A stretch of DNA of 8,370 nt from Pseudomonadota bacterium (lineage in GTDB: Bacteria > Pseudomonadota > Alphaproteobacteria > UBA8366 > JADFVY01), in NCBI GenBank assembly GCA_030671915.1, contig DAOVHN010000075.1:1-8370 (forward strand), written 5' to 3'. The translations under genes were made by a program, and so were the position numbers. A model generated the notes under the pieces. It had not been told where the DNA came from, did not search any database, and saw nothing but the letters and a program-made list of their open reading frames with translations. Below, one piece after another: positions 1 through 8,370 of the stretch. Numbering within the stretch: position 1 is the stretch's first letter; every line of letters begins with the position of its first letter.

Positions 1-231
1 GGGCTGGCCGACGGCTGCGGCCTGACGCTTTCGTCGCATCTCTATCCCGAAATCAGCGCCCACCTGCTGCCCGTCACCCCCACGCGCCACTGGCTGGAAT
101 ATGTCGACTGGGGCCAGCCTGTCTTGAAGCGGAAGCTGCAGGCGGCGGAAGGACATGTCATCGCGCCAGACGTTCCAGGCATCGGCATCGAATGGGACGA
201 GGACGCCGTGGCCCGCTATCTGGTCGAATAG
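1..231 (+). CDS. Mandelate racemase/muconate lactonizing enzyme-family protein, C-terminal fragment
   Basis: Partial gene; only the last 76 residues are present and the start lies left of the window. The reading frame is open from base 1 to a TAG stop at 229-231. The segment SSHLYPEISAHL (residues 11-22) followed by HWLEYVDW (30-37) closely matches, from memory, the C-terminal part of the barrel of Pseudomonas mandelate racemase. There the His of SSHL and the Glu of HWLE are the catalytic acid/base residues, 20 positions apart. Here His13 and Glu33 are also 20 apart, so both catalytic residues appear kept. The final stretch with PDVPGIGI and a terminal YLVE also fits the family. Members abstract the alpha proton of a 2-hydroxy or sugar acid carboxylate using Mg2+, giving racemisation or dehydration. 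The substrate cannot be told from this fragment. The gene is convergent with the next one, with 7 bp between stops and no visible terminator. Confidence 0.85.
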   Translation, partial: GLADGCGLTLSSHLYPEISAHLLPVTPTRHWLEYVDWGQPVLKRKLQAAEGHVIAPDVPGIGIEWDEDAVARYLVE

Positions 232-238
232 GGCTCGC

Positions 239-529
239 TCAGCTGTTGTCCACGATTACCGGCGTGTCGAACCAGGCGACCCTGGGGTCGTTGCCGAAAC
301 GCTCGCGGATCGTCTCGCGCCAGCCGCCTTCATAAAGTGCCTCGGCGGACTCGCGATCTTTCCACAAATAAACCCCGCCGCCGGTGCGGGCGTCGGCATC
401 GCATAAATAATATTTTCGCACCAGCCCAGGCACGGTTTCGTATCGGGGGGCCGAGGCCTCGAACATTTTCCTGGCCTGGTCGGCGGTCATGCCCTCGGGC
501 AGGTCGAAATTCACGATTGCCGTTATCAT
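239..529 (-). CDS. YdhR-like monooxygenase-family protein (dimeric alpha-beta barrel)
   Basis: This 96-residue cytoplasmic protein has no signal peptide or membrane segment. The pattern is an N-terminal beta strand (MITAIVNFDLP), a helix (TADQARKMFEASAPRY), then GLVRKYYL, a GGGVYLW strand and a helix rich in Ala and Glu (RESAEALY). It ends with a strand around FDTPVIVDN. From memory this matches the YdhR-type putative monooxygenases, small ferredoxin-like-fold dimers related to ABM quinol monooxygenases. The true substrate of the family is poorly known, so an enzymatic role is inference. The ATG at 527-529 is preceded by AAGGAGG (538-544 on the complement) with an 8-nt spacing, a near-ideal ribosome binding site that fixes the start. 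It is transcribed away from the atp operon, and its promoter must lie in the region upstream of 545. A -10-like TATATC on the complement lacks a convincing -35. Confidence 0.8.
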   Translation of the reverse strand: MITAIVNFDLPEGMTADQARKMFEASAPRYETVPGLVRKYYLCDADARTGGGVYLWKDRESAEALYEGGWRETIRERFGNDPRVAWFDTPVIVDNS

Positions 530-626
530 CGATTACGCCTCCTTATTATCACTGGTCTCGATATACATTCTCGACGCAGGCCATGACCGTTCCAGCCATC
601 GCCAGCTTCCCGTCGCTCAGGATACT

Positions 627-701
627 TGTCCGACGGCAAGAATAGCCTGCCGGCGCCTCTCTTGTCGAACGGTCCGGGACGGGGCGGCGTATGTCGAACG
701 G
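627..701 (+). repeat. Three direct copies of a TGTCGAACGG-type 10-mer
   Basis: Exact copies of TGTCGAACGG lie at 663-672 and 692-701. A third copy, TGTCCGACGG (one transversion and otherwise identical, 9 of 10), lies at 627-636. The start-to-start distances are 36 and 29 bp, so two copies sit near a three-turn helical spacing. The first copy is also part of a near-palindrome CTTGTCCGACGGCAAG (625-640 region). Clustered short direct repeats upstream of an operon can be regulator sites, but this could also be chance in GC-rich DNA. Confidence 0.4.
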
Positions 702-833
702 CCTCGTTTTGCCGCGCTGCGGGAAAACCCGGCCAGACTCGGCTTGCCACCCACTGTGCCTTATGTTAAAGACGGCGCGCCGCGGACGGGCGGGGGCAGT
801 AATCAAGGCTTTCCGAGCTTTTGGTAACGTCCG

Positions 834-845
834 CCGCACGTGCGG
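834..845. promoter_or_regulatory. Perfect 12-bp palindrome with CACGTG core before atpH
   Basis: CCGCACGTGCGG is identical to its reverse complement and lies 30 bp before the chosen atpH start. It could be a dimeric regulator site. As RNA it could form a 4-bp stem with an ACGU loop shortly before the ribosome binding site. No regulator is known to me for this exact sequence. An in-frame GTG (840-842) lies inside it and is a less likely atpH start. Confidence 0.35.
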
Positions 846-863
846 GATCGTTCGGTATTTTTC

Positions 864-869
864 AGGGAG
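864..869 (+). promoter_or_regulatory. Ribosome binding site deciding the atpH TTG start
   Basis: AGGGAG at 864-869 is followed by 6 nt and then TTG at 876-878. No ATG lies in frame near the expected N-terminus. The only upstream in-frame alternative, GTG at 840, has no purine-rich site at the right distance and would add 12 residues not expected in the family. Confidence 0.7.
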
Positions 870-875
870 TATCCC

Positions 876-1432
876 TTGGCAGGCAAGGCAGCTGAGTCCG
901 GATTGACGGGCCGCTACGCCGCGGCTTTGTTCGAATTGGCGGACGAAGGCAAGGCGCTGGATGTGGTCGCAAAAGATCTTGTCGCGCTCCAGAACGCGCT
1001 GGGCGCGAGCGAGGACATGATGCGCCTCGTGCGCAGCCCCGTGCTGGACCGCGACGAACAGTGGAAGGCGATGTCGGCACTGCTCGATAAAATGGGCACC
1101 GACGCTCTGACCAAGAAGTTTCTTGGCGTGGTCACGGCTAACCGCCGGCTGTTTGTGCTCTCGGGCATAATTCGCGCCTATCTGGAAGAACTGGCTTCGC
1201 GGCGTGGCGAGGTTACAGCGGATGTGGTCTCGGCCCATCCGCTCAGCGATTCACAGGTCAAAGCGCTGGAAGATTCACTCAAGAAGGCGCTTGGCGGCAA
1301 GGTCGCCATTGCGCCGCGTATTGATCCCTCCATTCTCGGCGGTCTGATCGTCAAGGTCGGCAGCCGCATGATTGACTCCTCGCTTCGCACTCAGTTGCAG
1401 AAGCTTAAATTCGCGATGAAAGGGGCAGGCTG

Positions 1433-1433
<1 letters not shown>
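876..1433 (+). CDS. atpH: ATP synthase F1 subunit delta
   Basis: This 185-residue protein is the OSCP-type delta subunit that sits on top of the alpha/beta hexamer and ties it to the peripheral stalk b subunits at the cytoplasmic face of the inner membrane. The N-terminal helical domain opens with [14 protein letters not shown], typical of the family. The C-terminal part carries the delta signature around residues 145-172 ([21 protein letters not shown]). The length agrees with alphaproteobacterial AtpH (about 185). TTG is chosen as start because AGGGAG precedes it by 6 nt and the protein then begins just before the conserved Gly-Arg-Tyr-Ala motif. A longer form from GTG 840 would add 12 residues. 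It is the first gene of the F1 operon, and its TGA stop overlaps the atpA ATG by one base, suggesting translational coupling. Confidence 0.95.
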
Positions 1434-2962
<1,529 letters not shown>

Positions 2963-3012
2963 TCGGCGGGCCGGGCGTAAAAATCGAATAACGAAAGGCG
3001 GGATCGGACGGT

Positions 3013-3900
3013 ATGCCCACCCTTAAGGACCTCAAAACCCGGATTACCAGCGTCAAGTCGACGCGGAAGATCACGTTGGCCATGAAAATGGTCGCCGCGG
3101 CCAAGTTGCGCCGCGCGCAGGAGCAGGCAGAAGCTGCTCGCCCCTACGCCGAGCGCATGGACCGCATGCTGGGCTCTCTGGCTGCCGCCGCGGCCGGTCG
3201 GCCCGGCGCGCCAGCGATGTTGGCCGGTACCGGCAAGGACGATGTTCACCTGTTGATCGTCGCCACCGCAGACCGTGGTCTGTGTGGCGGCTTCAACACG
3301 TCGATTGTCCGTGCCTCGCGAGCCCACATCCGCGCCCTCCGCGACCAGGGCAAGACGGTGAAGATCCTATGCGTGGGCAAGAAGGGCAACGACCAGCTGC
3401 GCCGCGAATATCGCAACAGCATCATCGATGTTGTCAACGATATCGGCAAGCCGTCGCTGACCTTCGCGGACGCCGGGGACGTGGCGGACAAGATCACCCG
3501 CATGTACGACGCCGGCGAATTCGATATCTGCACGATCGTCTATAACCGGTTCCAGTCGGCGATGACGCAAGTCGTGACGCAGCAACAGCTGATTCCCTTC
3601 GCGCCGCCGGAGGCGAAGGAGGGCGAGGAAGCTGCCGGCGCCGATAGGCTCTATGAATATGAGCCGGAGGAATCGGAGATACTGGATGCGCTGTTGCCGC
3701 GGAACATTTCCGTGCAGGTCTATCGCGCGCTGCTTGAAAACGCCGCCAGCGAACAGGGCGCGCGCATGACCGCCATGGACAGCGCCACCCGCAATGCCGG
3801 CGATATGATCGACAGTCTGAGCATCCAGTATAACCGCGCCCGTCAGGCGGCGATCACCAAGGAACTCATCGAGATCATTTCGGGCGCCGAGGCGCTGTAG
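3013..3900 (+). CDS. atpG: ATP synthase F1 subunit gamma
   Basis: This 295-residue protein is the central rotor shaft that couples proton flow through F0 to the conformational cycle of the alpha/beta hexamer. The N-terminal helix contains the family hallmark [11 protein letters not shown] and the stretch [14 protein letters not shown] (about residues 11-39). The globular domain has DRGLCGGFN at 87-95. The C-terminal helix has the conserved [16 protein letters not shown] and ends EIISGAEAL, the usual gamma terminus. The two terminal helices would form the antiparallel coiled coil. The start ATG follows GGCGGGA (2997-3003) by 9 nt, a weaker ribosome binding site than those of atpA or atpD. The length is normal for alphaproteobacteria. 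A 45-nt gap leads to atpD. Confidence 0.97.
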   Translation: MPTLKDLKTRITSVKSTRKITLAMKMVAAAKLRRAQEQAEAARPYAERMDRMLGSLAAAAAGRPGAPAMLAGTGKDDVHLLIVATADRGLCGGFNTSIVRASRAHIRALRDQGKTVKILCVGKKGNDQLRREYRNSIIDVVNDIGKPSLTFADAGDVADKITRMYDAGEFDICTIVYNRFQSAMTQVVTQQQLIPFAPPEAKEGEEAAGADRLYEYEPEESEILDALLPRNISVQVYRALLENAASEQGARMTAMDSATRNAGDMIDSLSIQYNRARQAAITKELIEIISGAEAL

Positions 3901-3933
3901 GCGCCAGTCCGGAAACCAGGAATATGCGAATAG

Positions 3934-5370
<1,437 letters not shown>

Positions 5371-5385
5371 TAAGGGGTTCGCTGA

Positions 5386-5799
5386 ATGTCCGAAAAAGTC
5401 GAATTCGAACTGGTCTCGCCGGAAAGACTCCTGGTTTCGGAGGCCGTCGAGATGGTGGTTGTGCCGGGCGCGGAAGGCGATTTCGGCGTGCTGGCCGGTC
5501 ATGCCGCGACGGTATCCTCGATCCGTCCGGGCGTGTTGGCCGTCTTCGAGAACGGCAACGTTACCTCGCGGGTGTTTCTTTCCGGCGGGTTTGCCGAGGT
5601 CACCCCGGAGCGCTGCACCGTTCTGGCCGATGACGCCGCCGCGCTCGAGGATATGAACCGCGCCGAGATCGAAAAGTCGATCGCCGACCTGCGGGACGAC
5701 GTAAACGCTGCCCGCGACGATGCGGAAAAGAATGCGGCGGAAAAAGCCCTGGCCATTGCCGAGGCCAAGATCGCCGCATTGGACAGTTCGATGTACTGA
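5386..5799 (+). CDS. atpC: ATP synthase F1 subunit epsilon
   Basis: This 137-residue protein belongs to the central stalk, binding gamma and the c-ring. The N-terminal beta-sandwich starts VEFELVSPERLL and contains the family motif GAEGDFGVLAGHA at 28-40. Residues from about 87 to the end form an Ala/Glu-rich helical hairpin (ALEDMNRAEIEKSI onward). In some bacteria this part of epsilon inhibits ATP hydrolysis. In alphaproteobacteria that role is usually taken by the separate zeta protein, which is not encoded here. AAGGGG at 5372-5377 lies 8 nt before the ATG. It is the last gene of the operon and is followed within about 25 bp by an intrinsic terminator. Confidence 0.96.
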   Translation: MSEKVEFELVSPERLLVSEAVEMVVVPGAEGDFGVLAGHAATVSSIRPGVLAVFENGNVTSRVFLSGGFAEVTPERCTVLADDAAALEDMNRAEIEKSIADLRDDVNAARDDAEKNAAEKALAIAEAKIAALDSSMY

Positions 5800-5821
5800 A
5801 CCGAAGGTTATCCAGTTTACG

Positions 5822-5852
5822 CGCCTCGGCCTCCTGGCCTCGGGGCGTTTTT
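5822..5852 (+). terminator. Rho-independent terminator of the atp operon
   Basis: The stem CGCCTC-GGCC (5822-5831) pairs with GGCC-(TC bulge)-GGGGCG (5836-5847), with one G-U pair and a TCCT loop. It is followed directly by TTTTT (5848-5852). It lies 22 bp after the atpC stop, the expected place for operon termination. Confidence 0.85.
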
Positions 5853-5895
5853 GGTTTTGACTTTCCGTTCGGCAAATCTTCCCACATGAGGGAAC

Positions 5896-5927
5896 AAAAA
5901 AACGCCCGGAGCGCTAGCCCCGGGCGT
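5896..5927 (-). terminator. Rho-independent terminator of the minus-strand exported-protein cluster
   Basis: The 8-bp perfect stem ACGCCCGG (5902-5909) / CCGGGCGT (5920-5927) has a 10-nt loop that may itself pair as GC-GCTA-GC. On the minus strand it is followed by a run of seven T (complement of 5896-5902). It lies 42 bp beyond the stop of the gene at 5970 and faces the atp terminator. Confidence 0.85.
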
Positions 5928-5969
5928 CCCCGTCTGATTCACGCCACCAGGTCGCGATAGCAGGCCTTA

Positions 5970-6596
5970 CTATTGCTGCCCCTGCTGCATCATCTGCTGC
6001 ATCATGGCGCTCATATCGAATTTCTTGTAACCGGCGGGAATCTCGAACATCGAGGCATCCTGGGCGCCGACCTGGACGTCGCGGACTTCGAAAACTTCGC
6101 CGTTATCATCGACGCTCTTTATCACAAACTCCAATTCCGGGTCATACCAGGCAGTGCTGTCGGTAGCCGTCTCGCCCTCGGGGACCATCGTCTGGTCGGT
6201 GCAACGCCATTTCTCTGTGCTGCGACCGGCCACGGTCTCCAAGCCTTGCTTCTCGCCATTTTCGTAGCCCATGCAGGCTCTGTTTTCATAGGGTTCCCAG
6301 CCAGACTGCTCCGGCGGAATTTCCATATACATTTTCTGGTCATGCATCAGCGACCAGATGGTTTCCGAGTCCCACTTGATCAACGAGGAGATCTTCTGGC
6401 CCTGGCTCTCCATGTTCATCAGGAAACCGGCGCTCCCGACATGAACGGTGCCCATCTGCTCGACCTTGCCGCTTTCTCCGTTAAACCATAATGTTCCTGC
6501 GAATCCCGGTCCGCCGTAATTTTCGGCGTTCGCGGTATAAGCGGATCCAAGCAGGAAAACCGCTGCCGCCGCTGCAACTTTGAAACTGCTCCTCAT
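5970..6596 (-). CDS. Exported protein of unknown function, cluster paralogue A (Met/Gln-rich tail)
   Basis: This 208-residue protein has a clear signal peptide: MRSSFK, a hydrophobic Ala/Val/Leu core, then ANA before Glu25. The mature part starts with YGGPGFAG. It contains Cys108 and Cys132 (in CMGY and KWRC), WYD at 150-152, and DASMFEIPAGYKKFDM near the end. The last 14 residues are rich in Met and Gln (MSAMMQQMMQQGQQ). It is related to the next two genes by these motifs and by the identical cysteine spacing. The beta-rich pattern and the ending FEIPAGY resemble, from memory, DUF4412/LolA-like periplasmic proteins, which I could not verify. ATG 6596 is chosen over an upstream in-frame ATG at 6686 because AGGAG (6605-6609, complement) lies 8 nt before it and it begins a good signal peptide. 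The gene has its own promoter and terminator. Confidence 0.85.
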   Translation of the reverse strand: MRSSFKVAAAAAVFLLGSAYTANAENYGGPGFAGTLWFNGESGKVEQMGTVHVGSAGFLMNMESQGQKISSLIKWDSETIWSLMHDQKMYMEIPPEQSGWEPYENRACMGYENGEKQGLETVAGRSTEKWRCTDQTMVPEGETATDSTAWYDPELEFVIKSVDDNGEVFEVRDVQVGAQDASMFEIPAGYKKFDMSAMMQQMMQQGQQ

Positions 6597-6657
6597 TGCC
6601 ACCACTCCTATTTGTTTCACGTTTTGCACGCCCCGGCCCAACGATAATTCAGGAAGA

Positions 6658-6686
6658 ATTAAAAAGCGGTAAGCGGCCGGAGTCAA
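6658..6686 (-). promoter_or_regulatory. Sigma-70-type promoter for exported paralogue A
   Basis: Read on the minus strand, TTGACT (complement of 6681-6686) is followed by exactly 17 nt and then TTTAAT (complement of 6658-6663). Each hexamer matches the consensus at 5 of 6 positions with ideal spacing. It would start transcription near 6651, giving a leader of about 55 nt before the ATG at 6596. It lies wholly in the gap after the stop of paralogue B. Confidence 0.65.
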
Positions 6687-6702
6687 TTGATCTCTATATT
6701 TA

Positions 6703-7269
6703 CTAGTTCCGCGTCGCCGGCGTTTCGAACAGCGTGGCGTCGGGCTCGCCCGGCTTTATGCTTCGAAGCTCGGTGATGTAGCCCTGCTCGTCCGACCGCA
6801 CCTGGTATCCCAGCGCCGGATCCCACCATATTTTGGTGTCCGGCATGTATCGTGTGCTGCCGATACATTGCCAGACCTCGGCGGCCCTGCCCTCAAGCTC
6901 CGCGGCGCCGAGTTTTTTCCGATATTCGAAATCCGCGCAGGCGATACCGTGGAATCGCCCCCAGTCGTTTTCCCCCACCGGCAGGAAATTCACCGACCCG
7001 GTATCGAGGTCAATATAGACGAACTGCGGAACAGCGAACTGCGCGATAATGATATCCGGCCCCTCAACGGGCCTGACCGCCTCCAGGCGGTATCCGCCGG
7101 TGCCGACATACAGCTTGTAGCGTAGTTCCAGCGAGCCATCGGGCCCAAACCAGGCTTCAGCCGAAAAGGGAGCGCCCCTGTATCCGTCCGCGCCAGCCGT
7201 TCCCGTCCATGTGCAGGCCGCCGTCACGGCAACAGCCCAGGCGGCCAGCGTGGTTACAGTATTTTTCAC
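6703..7269 (-). CDS. Exported protein of unknown function, cluster paralogue B
   Basis: This 188-residue protein starts at GTG 7269. The N-terminus VKNTVTTLAAWAVAV is a signal peptide, with likely cleavage after AGA (residues 25-27) to leave DGYRGAPFSA. A cysteine at 19 lies inside the signal; the residues before it (VTAA) do not make a good lipobox. Mature features match the neighbours: GGYRLEA (58-64), Cys111 in CADF and Cys135 in EVWQC, 24 apart, WWD at 148-150, and a C-terminal ATLFETP. It lacks the extended tail of A and ends seven residues after ATLFETP begins to close. The reading frame is open further upstream, but GTG 7269 is preceded by GGAA at 8 nt (7278-7281, complement) and begins the signal peptide. 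That is a weak ribosome binding site. It lies 37 nt after paralogue C, probably in the same transcript. The function is unknown. Confidence 0.8.
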   Translation of the reverse strand: MKNTVTTLAAWAVAVTAACTWTGTAGADGYRGAPFSAEAWFGPDGSLELRYKLYVGTGGYRLEAVRPVEGPDIIIAQFAVPQFVYIDLDTGSVNFLPVGENDWGRFHGIACADFEYRKKLGAAELEGRAAEVWQCIGSTRYMPDTKIWWDPALGYQVRSDEQGYITELRSIKPGEPDATLFETPATRN

Positions 7270-7306
7270 CAGTGGTTTTCCGTAAATTCCGGTCAGCCGG
7301 AGAAAT

Positions 7307-7936
7307 TTACTCCGCCGTCTCCACGTCGGCAACCCGCCTGGTCGTCGCCGCGGCCGCTGATTCCGTTGGAATGTCGAACATGGCCGGCGGTTGGCGCCCC
7401 GGAACAATCTTTTTTAATTCGATTTTAACGCCGTTGTTCGCTTCCTTGCGAATAAAGTGTTTCAGCGCGTTGTCATACCATACAGTAACCTTGTAACCCT
7501 GCCGGAATCCGGCATCGCGAAGTGCCTGTTTGGGGTGCTCGCAACGCCAAACCTGAAGCTCGCGGCCGGCCCTTTTATCTGTGCCCACATTGAATGCGTT
7601 GTTGAATCCGGCACAAGGCGCGTCGCCGAACTGCAGCGCCAGAGCGCCATGCTTGTCCTCGTCGATCTCCATCTTCTTGTTCGCTCCAACGGAGATGAAA
7701 TATTCATGGAAGCTGTTGAAGACAAACGATTTAAATCGCGCCCGGCCATTTATTTGGATGCGGTAGCCACCGCGATCGAAATGATAGCGGCCGGTGTAGC
7801 GGCCACTACCCAGCCGCGGATCTCTGATCACAAGATCGGCGGACAGGCCGGGGCCGGTGTATTTCCCAGCCGAAGCCGGTGGCGCCAGCACGGCAATAAC
7901 AACGGCAAAAATCGAAAGACCGATTAGCTTGTTCAT
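7307..7936 (-). CDS. Exported protein of unknown function, cluster paralogue C
   Basis: This 209-residue protein has a textbook signal peptide: MNK, the hydrophobic core LIGLSIFAVVIAVLA, then ASA before Gly24. The mature chain starts GKYTGPGLSADL and contains GGYRIQI (56-62), Cys108 in PCAGF, Cys132 in VWRC, WYD at 153-155 and PAMFDIP at 184-190. The cysteine positions equal those of paralogue A. The C-terminal tail after 190 is Ala/Thr-rich and probably disordered. ATG 7936 is chosen because GGAGG (7945-7949, complement) precedes it by 8 nt; in-frame ATGs at 7954 and 7981 would put charged residues ahead of the signal peptide. It is the first gene of the cluster, divergent from the membrane-protein gene at 8139. 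It was probably produced by duplication with A and B. No function can be assigned. Confidence 0.85.
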   Translation of the reverse strand: MNKLIGLSIFAVVIAVLAPPASAGKYTGPGLSADLVIRDPRLGSGRYTGRYHFDRGGYRIQINGRARFKSFVFNSFHEYFISVGANKKMEIDEDKHGALALQFGDAPCAGFNNAFNVGTDKRAGRELQVWRCEHPKQALRDAGFRQGYKVTVWYDNALKHFIRKEANNGVKIELKKIVPGRQPPAMFDIPTESAAAATTRRVADVETAE

Positions 7937-8138
7937 CCTACCATCCTCCCGCATGGCGCAAAGAGGACCTCCGTTCCCCATGGGATTGAGATGCTACCTC
8001 CCTATAAAACACCAGTTTTCGTTAAGTTTGCCCTAACAAGCGAACAATGACCGGCTGCGCGCGCCAGGCTATCGCTGTATGCAGCCCGAATTTTTGGTAT
8101 GATCCGCGAAGTTTCCGCAGCAAGGACGATGGAATCTC
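7937..8138. other. Divergent promoter region between the exported cluster and the membrane-protein gene
   Basis: These 202 bp must drive paralogue C leftwards and the membrane-protein gene rightwards. For the leftward direction an AT-rich stretch near 8000-8040 contains TTTTATAG on the minus strand, without a convincing -35. A small perfect inverted repeat AAAAC-ACCA-GTTTT (8006-8019) overlaps this area and could be an operator or chance. The rightward signal at 8095-8103 is listed separately. Confidence 0.45.
8095..8103 (+). promoter_or_regulatory. Extended -10 promoter for the membrane-protein gene
   Basis: TGGTATGAT contains TGn followed by TATGAT, 5 of 6 with the -10 consensus. No good -35 lies 16-18 bp upstream, which extended -10 promoters can tolerate. 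Transcription would start near 8110, about 30 nt before the TTG start. Confidence 0.45.
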
Positions 8139-8370
8139 TTGAATCGTTTTCAACGCCCCAGAAAATGGATTCAAATTAGCTTACGCAGCGCCGTTCCGGC
8201 CTGGGCCGTGCTGGTACTGCTTGTCGCCGTCGGCTCCGTGGCGTTCCGTCATGCACTGCTGGCCGGTCTGCTTGCGGGCGTGCTGGCCGCGTTGATCGCC
8301 TGGCGCCCGGCCCGCCTCAGGGATGCGTTGCGCCGGCGTGTGGATGCACTGGCCTCCGGCATTCCCGACC
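8139..8370 (+). CDS. Membrane protein, N-terminal fragment (possible sensor kinase)
   Basis: Partial gene: 77 codons are visible and the frame is open to the window edge. The frame is closed upstream by a TGA at 8100-8102, and the first usable start is TTG 8139. GGAA (8131-8134) is only 4 nt before it, and AAGGA (8122-8126) is 12 nt before, so the ribosome site is imperfect. The ATG at 8129 is in another frame and stops after 16 codons. The N-terminus is basic (NRFQRPRKW). Two hydrophobic segments follow at about residues 18-36 and 39-55, joined by a very short turn. A basic, helical stretch (RPARLRDALRRRVDALASG) comes after the membrane. This layout is common in PhoR-like sensor histidine kinases of alphaproteobacteria, but no HAMP, PAS or kinase motif is in view, so that identity is a guess. 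Confidence 0.7.
   Translation, partial: MNRFQRPRKWIQISLRSAVPAWAVLVLLVAVGSVAFRHALLAGLLAGVLAALIAWRPARLRDALRRRVDALASGIPD

Larger units (their letters stand above)
530..875. other. Divergent intergenic region / atp operon leader
   Basis: There is no convincing gene in these 346 bp; open frames here have proline/arginine-rich, low-information translations. The region must contain the promoter of the minus-strand YdhR-like gene and that of the atp operon. The best atp candidate I can see is TTGCCA (744-749), 17 bp, then TAAAGA (767-772). Its -10 matches the consensus poorly, so it is only a guess. Three near-identical 10-mers (627-636, 663-672, 692-701) and the 12-bp palindrome at 834-845 are listed separately. 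A short inverted repeat CGGG-AAAA-CCCG near 719-732 has no T tract and is not a terminator. I see no tRNA, recognisable riboswitch or small-RNA signature. Confidence 0.6.

Noticed and set aside
489..827. Possible small gene in the region before atpH
   Set aside because: The translation is rich in Arg and Pro without a domain, it starts inside the YdhR-like gene on the opposite strand, and no ribosome binding site fits.
549..1238. Open frame (229 codons) on the - strand over the atp leader and atpH
   Set aside because: It overlaps most of atpH in antisense, has low-complexity Arg/Ala content and no recognisable domain or ribosome site.
5973..6491. Open frame (172 codons) on the + strand over paralogue A
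   Set aside because: Paralogue A has a signal peptide, ribosome site, promoter, terminator and paralogues; the overlapping frame has none of these.
7207..7269. Paralogue B as a lipoprotein (Cys19 in the signal peptide)
   Set aside because: The residues before the cysteine (VTAA) lack the Leu/Val at -3 of a lipobox, and a normal signal peptidase I site (AGA) follows with the family-conserved mature start.
8129..8179. ATG at 8129 as the start of the right-edge gene
   Set aside because: This frame meets a TAG after 16 codons; the neighbouring frame from TTG 8139 stays open to the end and encodes two hydrophobic helices.

Overview
The window looks like a stretch of chromosome from an alphaproteobacterium, most likely near the Rhodospirillales. 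It is GC-rich. The best-supported content is a complete F1 ATP synthase operon, atpH-atpA-atpG-atpD-atpC (876-5799, + strand), with no F0 genes on either side. Separate F1 and F0 operons are the known arrangement in Rhodospirillum and Rhodobacter relatives, and the subunit sequences look alphaproteobacterial. This placement is from memory of the families, not from a search.

Layout. Positions 1-231 hold the C-terminal end of a mandelate racemase-type enolase-superfamily enzyme that enters from the left. Only 7 bp away and convergent with it is a small dimeric alpha-beta-barrel protein of the YdhR monooxygenase-like type (239-529, - strand). A 346-bp region without genes follows (530-875). It carries the leader of the atp operon, three copies of a 10-bp motif and a perfect 12-bp palindrome. 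The five F1 genes then run with short gaps or overlaps and end in an intrinsic terminator (5822-5852).

A second intrinsic terminator faces the other way (5896-5927) and closes a minus-strand cluster of three genes (5970-7936). These encode small exported proteins of about 190-210 residues that are clearly related to one another. Each has a signal peptide, a Y-x-G-x-x-[FL]-[SA] motif at the mature N-terminus, two cysteines exactly 24 residues apart, a W-[YW]-D motif and a [MTL]-F-[DE]-x-P motif near the end. I do not recognise a characterised function for them; they are the least explained part of the window. The gene nearest the terminator has a good sigma-70-type promoter of its own.

At the right edge (8139-8370, + strand), divergent from the exported-protein cluster, is the start of a membrane protein with two predicted transmembrane segments and a basic segment after the membrane. 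It could be the N-terminus of a sensor kinase, but the visible part does not prove that.

How the genes work together: AtpH, A, G, D and C assemble the catalytic head, central stalk and delta connector of ATP synthase, and need F0 subunits encoded elsewhere. The racemase-like enzyme and YdhR-like protein have no evident link to the operon. The three exported paralogues probably act together in the periplasm or at the envelope, judged only from their shared architecture and close spacing.
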